Of a stretch of 64,000 nucleotides of DNA, positions 42,737 through 51,917 are shown in pieces. Each line of letters begins with the position of its first letter. The first letter of the stretch is position 1. The notes beneath the pieces were generated by a model. The model was not told where the DNA came from, made no database searches, and saw only the letters and a list, made by a program, of their open reading frames with translations. The translations under genes and the position numbers were made by a program. The DNA is from UBA2402 sp044371005 (lineage in GTDB: Bacteria > Planctomycetota > Phycisphaerae > Phycisphaerales > UBA1924): NCBI GenBank assembly GCA_044371005.1, contig JBILUL010000006.1:9938-73937 (forward strand), in the 5' to 3' direction.

Positions 42737-45631
42737 ATGGCATCGCAACGGAATGCACGTTCAGCCCAGGATGGGCGCACTGGCACGTTTCTCGGGGCAG
42801 CAGGGCTCATCGCCCTCATTGCTCTGTGGGCGTTCGTCGTCGCAAGTCTGATCGGTTTCGACCGAGCAGACCCCCCGTCCCATCTGGTCACCCCTCACAA
42901 CACTCCAGTGATGAACTGGTGTGGCCCTGTAGGCGCGTACGTCGCGTACAACGCCTTCAAACTACTGGGCCATGCCGCGTGGATCCTTGCGATCTGCATC
43001 ACGCTTGGCTTGCTCTCATCAGCCATCGGCAAGAGCGTTCAGCACGCCCTGGTGCGGCTGATCGGTGCCGTCATGATGACCGCGGCCTTCGCAGGGCTCA
43101 TGAACCTCCTCGCTCCCGCCTGGGGCCCCATGCCTGACCTCTCCGGAGGCACGGTGGGCGTCGTCGGCGTGGCCGAGCTGGCCATGCGATTCGGCCCCCT
43201 GGGCACCGGCATCGTTCTGGCGGTGCTCGCCGTGGTCGGGGCGATCGTCGCCATGGACGAATGGGTGATTGCCTTCTTTGGCTGGGCGTACCGCCTGACC
43301 GTCGATCACGGCGTCCCTGCTGCAACCAACATGTCTGTCGCCGCGGGTTCTGCCGCGATGACCGCTGGCGGCGCTGTTGCCAAGGCTGGTGGCGAAGCCA
43401 TCTCCGATGGCGTGGGTTCCATGTGGTCTCGCCTCTTCCCCAAGAAGCGCAAGCGGAACGTCACCCCCCGCGAGACGGATGTGGATGATGACACCCTCTC
43501 CCCCACTGCTACCAAGCGGCGGGCTCAGGAGAAGGCTGCCAAGGCCGCCGCGGCTGCTGGCGACCCGCTCAAGGACATCGTCGACCCCGACCAGGCCGAA
43601 GCCGAACCCAAGAAGGGCCGCAAGCCCAAGGCCGCCAAGCCCGAGGCTGTTGAAGAAGAAGTCGAAGAGGAAACCGACGAGGATGAGCTCGTCGAGGCCA
43701 CCGATGAGGAGGCTTCGGACGACGCTGAGGATGAAGGCGACGAGGAATCTGAAGGCGAAGAAGAAGCCGAAGAAGCTGCGGCGGGTGCTCCCCAGGTCTT
43801 TGATCCGGAGGCACTCAAGGCCAAGATGTCGAAGCTGCCCATCATCTTCGGCAACGAGAACAAGAAGATCGCTACCGACAAGGATCTCGCGGCGATGCAG
43901 GCCGGCGATCACCTGGTCGAAGACCCCAACAAGCCCTACAAGTTCCCAGGTCTGGATCTTCTCGAGATTCCCGAAGAGAACTTCTCCGACACGCTCAAGG
44001 AACATGTCGCCACCCAAGGCGCCGCCCTCATGGCCGCGCTGCAGGAGTACCGGATCGAAGGACGCGTCGTGGATGCCGAGAGCGGTCCGGCAGTCACGAT
44101 GTACAACATCAAGCTGGCTCCGGGCACCAAGGTCTCCGCGTTGTCAGCAGTGCAGAGCGATATCGCCCGTGCGATCAAGGCGGTCAACATCCGCATCGTT
44201 CCCAACATGGCTGGCCGCGACACCATCGGTGTTGAAGTGCCCAATGTGACGCGTGAGAAGGTCCGCCTCAAGGAGCTCATGAGCCATGCGGATGTCTTCA
44301 CGAAGATGAAGTTGCCCATGTTCCTGGGCAAGGATGCCGGCGGCACGCCGCTCATCCAGGACCTTGCCAAGATGCCCCACATGCTCATCGCCGGTACCAC
44401 CGGCTCGGGCAAGAGCGTGTGCATGAACACGATCATCATGGGCTTCCTGTACACCAAGCGCCCCAGCGAACTCAAGCTGGTGCTGGTCGATCCCAAGATG
44501 GTCGAAATGTCCCAGTTCAAGGACATTCCGCACCTCATGTGCCCGGTTGTGACGGAAATGCCCAAGGCAGCCGCGATTCTCGACTGGGCCTGCAACAAGA
44601 TGGAAGAGCGGTACGCCACGCTCCAGGAAGCAGGCTGCCGCGACATTGCCAGCTACAACGAACTGACGTGGGAAGAGCTCAAGGAACGCCTTGAGCCTCA
44701 GACGCCGGAAGATGAAGCGGCGATTCCCCGCAAGCTCCCCTACATCGTGATCGTCATCGACGAGCTGGCCGACCTCATGATGACCCATCGCGAAGTCGAA
44801 GGGTCGATCATCCGCATCGCCCAGAAGGCACGCGCCGTTGGTATCCATCTCATTCTGGCCACGCAGCGTCCGCAGCGCGAAGTCGTCACCGGCCTCATCA
44901 AGGCCAACATGCCCGCCCGCATGACCTTCAAGGTCTCCAGCGGCATGGACAGCCGCATCGTTCTTGACCACAAGGGCGGCGAACTGCTCCTGGGTCAGGG
45001 CGACATGCTCTTCCTCACCCCAAGCTCCAACTCGATCATGCGTGCCCAGGGCACGCTGGTGGATGACCGCGAGATCCGCCGCGTGGTGAAGTTCATGAAG
45101 GAAGTGGCCTCGCCCAGCTTCGAGCGCAGCCTCATGCAGATCCGTGCCAATGGCACCGACGAGCAGCGCATTGCCGACAGCCAGAACAACTCCTCGGCGA
45201 GCCTCGAAGCTGCCAAGGAAGACCCGATGTTCCACCGTGCAGTGGAGATCGTCCTTGAAACCAAGCGAGGCAGCGTCTCGCTGCTGCAGCGGCGTCTGGC
45301 CATCGGCTACACCCGTTCCAGCCGCCTCATCGACCTCATGGGTATCGCTGGCATCATCTCCGATCACAAGGGCTCGGTAGCACGCGATGTCCTGATCACG
45401 CTCGAAGAGTGGCAGGCCATGCAGAAGATGATGGAAGAGCAGGCCAAGGCTCAGGGCATCACCCTGCAGCGCGAAGATGGCCCGGGTCCGGGTGGTGCAC
45501 CCGCCACACCTGCCAAGTCATCCCTGTTTGAGGAAGAAGCCCCCTTCGACTCGAACGATGAGGCCCCCCCCACCGCTGATGTGCGTGTCATGCCCCGCAA
45601 GGGCCAGGAGCAGGAAGAAGACGCGCTCTGA
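42737..45631 (+). CDS. ftsK: DNA translocase FtsK
   Basis: This 964-residue septal DNA pump clears and resolves chromosome termini at division. It has four N-terminal transmembrane segments (for example FLGAAGLIALIALWAF) and then an acidic linker (about residues 255-355) dominated by Glu, Asp, Ala and Lys. The RecA-like motor has Walker A GTTGSGKS at 553-560 and Walker B IVIDELADL around Asp675. The C-terminal gamma domain with KRGSVSLLQRRL and YTRSSRLIDL would read KOPS orienting sites. The start is an ATG 7 nt after a TATACT -10-like box, so the first ATG may lie close to the transcript start. The upstream frame is rejected because it overlaps the sigma factor gene. Confidence 0.95.
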   Translation: MASQRNARSAQDGRTGTFLGAAGLIALIALWAFVVASLIGFDRADPPSHLVTPHNTPVMNWCGPVGAYVAYNAFKLLGHAAWILAICITLGLLSSAIGKSVQHALVRLIGAVMMTAAFAGLMNLLAPAWGPMPDLSGGTVGVVGVAELAMRFGPLGTGIVLAVLAVVGAIVAMDEWVIAFFGWAYRLTVDHGVPAATNMSVAAGSAAMTAGGAVAKAGGEAISDGVGSMWSRLFPKKRKRNVTPRETDVDDDTLSPTATKRRAQEKAAKAAAAAGDPLKDIVDPDQAEAEPKKGRKPKAAKPEAVEEEVEEETDEDELVEATDEEASDDAEDEGDEESEGEEEAEEAAAGAPQVFDPEALKAKMSKLPIIFGNENKKIATDKDLAAMQAGDHLVEDPNKPYKFPGLDLLEIPEENFSDTLKEHVATQGAALMAALQEYRIEGRVVDAESGPAVTMYNIKLAPGTKVSALSAVQSDIARAIKAVNIRIVPNMAGRDTIGVEVPNVTREKVRLKELMSHADVFTKMKLPMFLGKDAGGTPLIQDLAKMPHMLIAGTTGSGKSVCMNTIIMGFLYTKRPSELKLVLVDPKMVEMSQFKDIPHLMCPVVTEMPKAAAILDWACNKMEERYATLQEAGCRDIASYNELTWEELKERLEPQTPEDEAAIPRKLPYIVIVIDELADLMMTHREVEGSIIRIAQKARAVGIHLILATQRPQREVVTGLIKANMPARMTFKVSSGMDSRIVLDHKGGELLLGQGDMLFLTPSSNSIMRAQGTLVDDREIRRVVKFMKEVASPSFERSLMQIRANGTDEQRIADSQNNSSASLEAAKEDPMFHRAVEIVLETKRGSVSLLQRRLAIGYTRSSRLIDLMGIAGIISDHKGSVARDVLITLEEWQAMQKMMEEQAKAQGITLQREDGPGPGGAPATPAKSSLFEEEAPFDSNDEAPPTADVRVMPRKGQEQEEDAL

Positions 45632-45671
45632 TACGGTTGTCGGTCAGTGATTCCATCACAACGCAAACACA

Positions 45672-45709
45672 AGAAAGGGACGCACCACTGGTGCGTCCCT
45701 TTCTCTTTC
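45672..45709 (+). terminator. Intrinsic terminator after ftsK
   Basis: A 15-bp stem AGAAAGGGACGCACC/GGTGCGTCCCTTTCT with a 3-nt ACT loop is followed by CTTTC. It lies between the convergent ftsK and protease genes and may serve both strands. Confidence 0.88.
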
Positions 45710-45770
45710 AGTCGGATTTCACAGCCTCGAGCACTGTGCCACCTTTGAGGCCAAACTCACGGAGCCAGGA

Positions 45771-47924
45771 TCAGCAACCCGACTCCCAGTGAACGAAGAA
45801 CGCATCCACATCGCCACCATCGATGCCACCATCCTGGTTGAAATCCGCGGCGGGTGCGCCCGCCTCCCAGAGTTCAAAGAATGTCTGGATGTCGCTTCCA
45901 TCCACGCCGCCATCGCCATTCACATCGGAGACACAGGGGAACAGGACCGCAAAGGGGCGGGACACGGCAAAGAAGGGTGACCCAACGGCACTGACGCGAA
46001 TCCGAGCAAGCCCGGCTTCGAGGGGCGGCAGCTGCACCGTTGCTGAACCGCCATTGGAGGCCACGCCCAGGGGCTGCGAGAAGGTGAGACCGTTGTCGAG
46101 CGAGAGGTCGATCGACACGGCAGCGACTGACACGGGCGGCAGGTTGGTCCCGCCGACGGTCCACTGCACGGTGAGAGGGCCGGGTTCATACACCGAGCCC
46201 GCGGCGGGCACCGTCACCGTGAAGGGCGTCGTTCCGGGCGCAATGGTCAGATTCACCAACTCCGAAATTGCGGCGCCGCCAGCACCGGGCGCAAAGTCCC
46301 TGATAAAGACCCGGAACTTTCGAATGACGCCCGTCACGGTCGGCAGGCGTTCCCCTGGTGTCGGAATGCCGGAGAGCACATCGCTCATCTTCGGGAAGAC
46401 ACGCTGCGAAGCCGCGACCGGCGGGAAGATGCGGAAGAGTGCGCCGCGGCCATCGTCAACGGCTCCATCCCCGGAGAGCGGCCTTGCGACTCCATTGTCA
46501 AACTGTTCCCACGAGTACGCAATCGCGTCGTTGTCGGCATCGGATGCGGATGCTGAAAGCACGAATGGTGTGCCCGGCGGGATGGCGACACTCGTCGTGA
46601 TCGAAGTGACAACCGGAATGGAATTGGCGGTCGGCGCGATAGCCGCACAGTTGCTGCCGCTGCCTGCAAGGAACGCCTGCATCTCGCCCCAGCTTCCATG
46701 ATGGAAGAATGGATCGGCAAACTGTGTGATGTTGTCGGTCGGGGGCGCATCTCCCACCGGACATCCACCGGCATAGGCCATCGGCGAGGAGCCCGAACCG
46801 GCTTCCCATGCGGTGTTCACGGACACATTGCCAAGACAGCGGCCGCGCGTGCCGCTGAATGTGTGGTTCGCGCCGAACTGGTGGCCAAGTTCATGGATCA
46901 CAACCAGTGCACTGAGCGGGTCGAGGTCGCCGCCGCGTGGAATACCCGAAACGCCACCAGCCTTGTTGCTGGTGCAGACGGACCTGAGATACGCCACACC
47001 TCCGAAGATGCGCGTCACGCAGTGGCCGACATCGAAGTTCGAGTTGCCGATCACGCTGGAGAGATTCGGCACGTTGGCGTTGAGAATGCTCCCCGAGCAG
47101 TCCGTTCCCCCTGATCCCCCGCAGGTGCTGGGGTACGGATCCGTCGTCCCGTCGGTGTACATCAACAACTCGTTGTTGGCCACCAGCACGAATCGAACCG
47201 CAAGATCCGCCTCGTAGACGACATTCGAACGCGACACAATCGTGACAATCGCCGCGAGGGGGTCGGCCGTGTTGGGCGGGTTCCCCTGCAGCGCACTGTG
47301 ATGCGCCCCGAACTCGCCCGTGCACGCCATCGCCATCCGGTAGGTCCGAAGCGACTGCAGAACACGCGGCGAGTAGACCGGCTCCTCCAGCGGCGGCGGC
47401 AGCACATCACCCTGCGTGTGGCATGTCCAGTCCCCACCGCCGGGCAAGTCGCTCAGCCAGTAGGAGATCACGTGCTCATCGTCCCCCGCTTGCCATGCAT
47501 CCATCATCCATGTGCCGCGGCTGCCACGGATCATGCCGGTCAACCCGCGCTGCGTCAACTCGATGCGGCCGCTGGCTGTCCGGTCGAGCGTCTGCACGAT
47601 GTAGGTGGCCATCTGCGGGAATCTCGCGGCGAGTTCGGGGGCCATCACCGCCGACGAGGCGACGAAACAATCCACGAACTGGCCATCCGGTGCGGGGAGC
47701 GTGACCAGCAGGCCATATTCGGGCAAGGGTGCATCGAGTCGCTCCACCGGAGCCGCGGCGAGCAACGCCCGAAGAGCCGCGACGTCGACGCCCACGAGCT
47801 GGCCAGCGGTCGGACGCGGTCCGGCAACGGACACCGCAGGGGGTGCCTGGTCCAGGAGCGTGAAGGTCTGCCCGTACGCCGCGGTGCTGCAAGCCACAAC
47901 TGCCATCCAGTGCCCGTGCCTCAT
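45771..47924 (-). CDS. Secreted reprolysin-like zinc metalloprotease with GC-type dockerin tail
   Basis: This 717-residue exported protease has the zinc site HELGHQFGANH (HExxHxxGxxH) near residue 345 and a Met-turn candidate PMAYAGG about 40 residues later, so it is a metzincin of the reprolysin-like type. The signal peptide ends near AAYGQ. Behind the catalytic domain there is a PKD/cadherin-like beta region (VLSASASDADNDAIAYSW and VSVAAVSIDLSLDNG). The C-terminal tail has DVNGDGGVDGSDI and DFNQDGGIDGGDV loops and ends Ser-Gly-Cys. It is likely secreted or surface-anchored; the substrate is unknown. Confidence 0.88.
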   Translation of the reverse strand: MRHGHWMAVVACSTAAYGQTFTLLDQAPPAVSVAGPRPTAGQLVGVDVAALRALLAAAPVERLDAPLPEYGLLVTLPAPDGQFVDCFVASSAVMAPELAARFPQMATYIVQTLDRTASGRIELTQRGLTGMIRGSRGTWMMDAWQAGDDEHVISYWLSDLPGGGDWTCHTQGDVLPPPLEEPVYSPRVLQSLRTYRMAMACTGEFGAHHSALQGNPPNTADPLAAIVTIVSRSNVVYEADLAVRFVLVANNELLMYTDGTTDPYPSTCGGSGGTDCSGSILNANVPNLSSVIGNSNFDVGHCVTRIFGGVAYLRSVCTSNKAGGVSGIPRGGDLDPLSALVVIHELGHQFGANHTFSGTRGRCLGNVSVNTAWEAGSGSSPMAYAGGCPVGDAPPTDNITQFADPFFHHGSWGEMQAFLAGSGSNCAAIAPTANSIPVVTSITTSVAIPPGTPFVLSASASDADNDAIAYSWEQFDNGVARPLSGDGAVDDGRGALFRIFPPVAASQRVFPKMSDVLSGIPTPGERLPTVTGVIRKFRVFIRDFAPGAGGAAISELVNLTIAPGTTPFTVTVPAAGSVYEPGPLTVQWTVGGTNLPPVSVAAVSIDLSLDNGLTFSQPLGVASNGGSATVQLPPLEAGLARIRVSAVGSPFFAVSRPFAVLFPCVSDVNGDGGVDGSDIQTFFELWEAGAPAADFNQDGGIDGGDVDAFFVHWESGC

Positions 47925-48314
47925 GTGCTTGACCCCGTTCTAGTGCCCCGGACGCTGAACAGAACGCTCAGTGCCGGATTAGCGATGGTGGTGAGAAAGA
48001 CGAACCGCAACACGCGGGTTGGAGGTCAAGAAGACCGTCAACCCCACTGTGAAGGACTCAGGCATGATACGGACCACCCCCGGCAGACAGTTCCACCCAA
48101 GCAGAAGTTCACATCGCACCTATCGGACTCTTGGGGTGGCCTCTCCCAGCCGATTGCCTGAACCCATGACGGATGATTGCACCGGTACCACACATCACGC
48201 CTGAACTTGGGAGGCCGACGATCCACGCAGGTTCGGTCCGCCCCCGCCGCAGCTGGTACACAGGGCCATTCGGTTCGCCGTTGCCGTGGCGGCGGAAGAA
48301 CGACCACAGAACGG
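47925..48314. other. Gap between the protease and DUF3841 genes
   Basis: About 390 bp between two minus-strand genes. No credible ORF, tRNA or terminator was recognised. It should contain the protease promoter, but no clear -35/-10 pair was found. Confidence 0.4.
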
Positions 48315-48983
48315 CTACCAGGAGCGGCACCCCTGAAAGTGGGTGACGCTTCGCACCCATTCTCGACGCAGTTGGGCAAGCACGGCTTCACGGTCAGCCC
48401 CGATGCCCCCTGGCTTCCACGAAGCCGATGGAAGACGCGGCGAAAAGAGCCGCTCCCAGCTCGTTTCCAGCTCTTGCTGCAGCGGGGCTGGCAGGCGATC
48501 CCTGATGTCCCGCCACCGACGACCGCACTCGCCGCGGACACGCCTTTCCCACGCTCGCTGCTGCGATTTCGAGACCGCGAGGTACTCGCCGAAGAAGACC
48601 TGGGCCCAGGCCCAGCAGGGGAAGGAGACGAAGGAACCGGCTGGCGGTGAAAGCTCGATCAGTGTCTGTGGGCCGCGTTGCCCGTGGCGCATCGATCGCA
48701 GATCAGGCCGTTTGCAATACGCCCACCAGGGCAGTTGCCAGCCTGAGCCGTTCAGTCGCCCGCGAAGTTGCGTCGCCAGCCATTGATAGGCGGGAAGGAT
48801 CACTCCTTCGCGGCCTGATACGCGAACCGGATCAACGTGGAGCGTGCCGCGTGCCTGCAGGCTCTCCCACACCTCCAGCGGCTGAATGGTCCACAGGACC
48901 ACGGCGTGCCCCGGCACCTCCTCGACCATTGGCTTGCCCAATCGAACCTTCTTCTTCGCCTTGCTGGTGATTGAAGTCGCCAA
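48315..48983 (-). CDS. DUF3841-family protein
   Basis: This 222-residue protein opens with a short Lys-rich segment and then AVVLWTIQPLEVWESLQ, followed by AYQWLATQL, LPWWAYCKRPDLRSMRH and CWAWAQVFFGEYL. These are the conserved blocks of the DUF3841 family. The function is unknown. The start is TTG, with GAGG 5 nt upstream. It is Trp/Arg-rich and shows no signal peptide. Confidence 0.78.
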   Translation of the reverse strand: MATSITSKAKKKVRLGKPMVEEVPGHAVVLWTIQPLEVWESLQARGTLHVDPVRVSGREGVILPAYQWLATQLRGRLNGSGWQLPWWAYCKRPDLRSMRHGQRGPQTLIELSPPAGSFVSFPCWAWAQVFFGEYLAVSKSQQRAWERRVRGECGRRWRDIRDRLPAPLQQELETSWERLFSPRLPSASWKPGGIGADREAVLAQLRREWVRSVTHFQGCRSW

Positions 48984-49422
48984 TCAAGCCTCACGAATCG
49001 TGGATCAAGATGTTCGCAACTCTGGTCGAGGGCTCCATGAACACCTGATCGATTGAAGAGTAATCCCGCGTTGGAAACGGTAGTGCCGCGGCGAGTGCGG
49101 CGTTGCACCTGGCGATGCTCCGCCATTGATCGACTGAGAAACCGCCACCAATAGTGAGATTGAACGCCGCTCGCAGAAGCGTCTTGGACGGGAGTGACTC
49201 ACAGCCGGATGGGTGCGAGCGATTTCGATCGCGACACGAGCTTGGCCAGCACCAGAATGGCGTAAACATGCCGCGTTGGGCACTATGCACCTCAATGTGG
49301 TTGGATCGGATGAGCGTGCGAACCATGCTGACGTCGGTGCCCGCGTGCGAAAAGAAAGCGATCCCCGATGGTGAACATCGGGGCTCGGGGCTTTTCAGAT
49401 TCGAATCACACGGGCGACTCGC
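48984..49422. other. Gap with weak minus-strand ORF and a terminator
   Basis: About 440 bp. A minus-strand frame ends at 48991, 7 nt before DUF3841, and includes FSVDQWRSIARCNAALAAAL. It resembles nothing recognisable and has no clear start, so I do not call it a gene. It may be a remnant of a small upstream partner gene. The terminator for the prepilin-like gene lies at the right end. Confidence 0.35.
49351..49383 (-). terminator. Intrinsic terminator of the prepilin-like gene
   Basis: An 8-bp perfect stem CCCCGATG/CATCGGGG with a 5-nt loop is followed, read on the minus strand, by ATCGCTTTCTTT. It starts about 40 nt past the stop codon of the prepilin-like gene. Confidence 0.7.
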
Positions 49423-50382
49423 TCATGGCTTGGGAGCATTGATCCAGCCGTAGGCCTGGACGCTGCTGAAACGCCAGTCTCGATCTGAAATGGCGTACCA
49501 CGAGTTGTTCAGGGCCTTGCCGTTGGCGTACAGATCGTTGCAGGTGAAGTTCTTGTCGTTGTAGTTGCCGGCAACTGCGGTCGTTTCGATGCCGGAGGTT
49601 GGAACCTTGAGCAGCTTGACCGAGCCGTCGATGAACGCGACATGACCGGCGCGAGCATGCCGGACCGTCAACTGATCGTCGTTGCCAAACATTCCGTCGC
49701 GGTAGGTGCTGTTCCATACCGTCGAGCTTTCCTCAAAGTACAGAGGAATCGACTGCAGGATGGTCAGCTCAGAGGTCGAGGCTGCCGGGTAGGCTGAATA
49801 GGGCCCCCGGTTCGGCGGACCGTACGCGACCATGGTCTGGCTCCCCAGCTTGGCACCTTCGACCTCGTCGAGCATGGTGTAGTCAAACTGAACACCCTGA
49901 CGATTCGCCCACATGCTCGCACGATCATTGCCATCGACCGAGCGGCGCTTGTTCGTCGGGCACTCCGCGATCTCGTGTGCGTTGCTCACGTATTGAAAGA
50001 GAAATCCTGGAAGGCGCCGCCCGGGTTCAGGATGGCCGGGGAGCCAACGCGGGCCTGGCACGATCTGCGCCCACATCGCTACATCTCGGTCATCAGGCAG
50101 GATCGTCGGGTCACTGGTCGGATTCCATGCCCGCGGGCCGAACGGCCAGCTCGTCCGAGGTGCGATCGGCCAGATCACATCCTTGTAGTCAACCGCGTAG
50201 GCGTTGGCCGCCATGCCGATCTGCTTGACGTTGGAACTGCACTTGAGTGTGCGAGCCGTCTCGCGGGCCTTGCCCAGTGCGGGGAGCAGGATGCCGATCA
50301 ATACCGCGATCACGGCGATCACCACCAGCAGCTCGATGAGCGTGAAGGCGGCGCGCATGGTCACTTGAGGACGTGCTTGCAT
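49423..50382 (-). CDS. Type II secretion/pseudopilin-like protein
   Basis: This 319-residue protein starts with a short leader, then the prepilin cleavage and methylation signature FTLIELLVVIAVIAV with the +5 Glu and a long hydrophobic helix ending PALGKARETA. A planctomycete pseudopilin C-terminal motif appears as VRHARAGHVAFIDGSV, an H-x9-DG-like segment. The ATG of QARPQVTMRAAF is preferred because GGAG lies 9 nt upstream; an ATG eight codons later is possible. It is likely processed by prepilin peptidase and assembled in the cell envelope. Planctomycetes carry many such paralogues, so its partner is unknown. Confidence 0.86.
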   Translation of the reverse strand: MQARPQVTMRAAFTLIELLVVIAVIAVLIGILLPALGKARETARTLKCSSNVKQIGMAANAYAVDYKDVIWPIAPRTSWPFGPRAWNPTSDPTILPDDRDVAMWAQIVPGPRWLPGHPEPGRRLPGFLFQYVSNAHEIAECPTNKRRSVDGNDRASMWANRQGVQFDYTMLDEVEGAKLGSQTMVAYGPPNRGPYSAYPAASTSELTILQSIPLYFEESSTVWNSTYRDGMFGNDDQLTVRHARAGHVAFIDGSVKLLKVPTSGIETTAVAGNYNDKNFTCNDLYANGKALNNSWYAISDRDWRFSSVQAYGWINAPKP

Positions 50383-50670
50383 CTGCGATGTCTCCACAAC
50401 TCTCCCGCCACGAGAACCGCGGCGGCGGCCATTGAGAGGCACAACACGACCCGAGCGACTCCAACGTCACCCGGAACGGGCCTCCTTACCTACCAAGAGC
50501 ATAATCGACGTTCTTCCCGTCGTAAAGTAAAAAGTTGCGGACCAATCACGAATCAGCCACCCGCTCCGGGAACTCGGACCCAGCCATCCGCAGCTGCCAG
50601 AAGGGTGGCGCAATCCGGCCCCGCGGCAACAGGCACCCCGCGCTTTCCCGGGACCCTTCACTTTCAGAAA

Positions 50671-51840
50671 TCAGCAAAGGCCACCAATTACCCGCAACGC
50701 TGCAGCGACCTGATCGACCTCCTCCACCGTGCTCGTGGCCCCAAACGACACACGCACCGCCCCCTGCTTCGCCCCTGCCGGCCCCCACGCTCCTGGCGCA
50801 CAGGCAAGCCCTGCCCGCGAAAGCACTCCGAACTCCGACTCAAGCACCGCTGCGAGTTCGGCAGGCTCCATAGCTCCGTGTCGAAGCGAAAACACGGCCG
50901 TCCTTCCCTGCAGACTTCTCGGCCCCCACACCTCAAAGGCATCAAGCACGCCGCTGGCCAGAAAACGCTCCGTCAGGCTCTGTTCGTGCCGCTCCATGGC
51001 CTCGACGCCGCCCGCCACATCCTGCACGTACGCCAACCCCGCCTCAAGGCCGACGGCACCCAGCAGGTTCATCGTGCCTGATTCGAATCGCATTGGCATG
51101 TCCTGAGGCTGCCGCGGGTCTTCGCTGCGACTCCCCGTGCCTCCATCTCGCCACGCACCAATCAACCCCTCCCGGCCCTCTCTGACGTAGAGTGCCCCGA
51201 TCCCCTGGGGCCCCAGCAGGCCCTTGTGCCCAGGCATGGCCAGGGCGTCGACGCTCAGAGCAGAGACTGACAGAGGCAGGTGCCCGACGGATTGCGCGGC
51301 ATCGAGGAGGAAGAACACTCCCCGCTCGCGGCAGATGGCGCCGATCTCCGCCGCGGGCTGGATGGCGCCCGTGACATTGCTCACGTGATTCAGCACGACC
51401 AGGCACGTCTCTGGTCTGATTGCCCTGGCGATGTCGGTGGGATCAAGACACCACTCACGCGGCTCCACCAGGGTGTGCGTCACACCCTCAGCCTCCATCG
51501 AGACCAAGGGACGCAGGACCGAGTTGTGATCGATCGTCGCCGCGACGATGTGCGGTCGCTTGCCGCGTCGCAAGGCCTCGCGGCAGACCCCTTTGATGAC
51601 CAGATTCAGCGAGTCGGTCGTGCCCGCCGTCAGCACGATCTCCTCATCTCTGGCCGCACCTACCAGTCGGGCAAGACGACGACGACATGCGGCGATGTGC
51701 GCACCCGCCTCAATGGACTCGCGGTAGCCCCCGCGCCCGGGCGAATACAGCTGTGTGGCAGCGCGCGCGATCGCCTCCGCAACCCCGGGGGCCTTGGGAA
51801 AGCTCGTCGCCGCATGATCCGCATAGACACGGCCGCCCAT
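50671..51840 (-). CDS. Aminotransferase class V / cysteine desulfurase
   Basis: This 389-residue PLP enzyme is of the SufS/CsdA type. It starts VYADHAATSFPKAP, has the AGTTDSLN cofactor loop, the LDAAQSVGHLP motif, PLP Lys in MPGHKGLLGPQG and a cysteine in LACAPGAW near the position of the desulfurase nucleophile. The most likely role is to release sulfur from cysteine for Fe-S clusters or thiolation. No other suf or isc gene is near, so selenocysteine-lyase or another class V function cannot be excluded. It lies 77 nt downstream of gcvT. Confidence 0.85.
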   Translation of the reverse strand: MGGRVYADHAATSFPKAPGVAEAIARAATQLYSPGRGGYRESIEAGAHIAACRRRLARLVGAARDEEIVLTAGTTDSLNLVIKGVCREALRRGKRPHIVAATIDHNSVLRPLVSMEAEGVTHTLVEPREWCLDPTDIARAIRPETCLVVLNHVSNVTGAIQPAAEIGAICRERGVFFLLDAAQSVGHLPLSVSALSVDALAMPGHKGLLGPQGIGALYVREGREGLIGAWRDGGTGSRSEDPRQPQDMPMRFESGTMNLLGAVGLEAGLAYVQDVAGGVEAMERHEQSLTERFLASGVLDAFEVWGPRSLQGRTAVFSLRHGAMEPAELAAVLESEFGVLSRAGLACAPGAWGPAGAKQGAVRVSFGATSTVEEVDQVAAALRVIGGLC

Positions 51841-51917
51841 GGAGAGGTCTCACCCGCAACGATCTTCGCCCGATCACTGCTGGCCGAGCGATGATGCCAG
51901 AATGACGATCAACGGAC

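Noticed and set aside
48991..49326. Minus-strand ORF of 111 codons before the DUF3841 gene
   Set aside because: No clear start or ribosome site and no recognisable similarity; kept only as a note for the gap.
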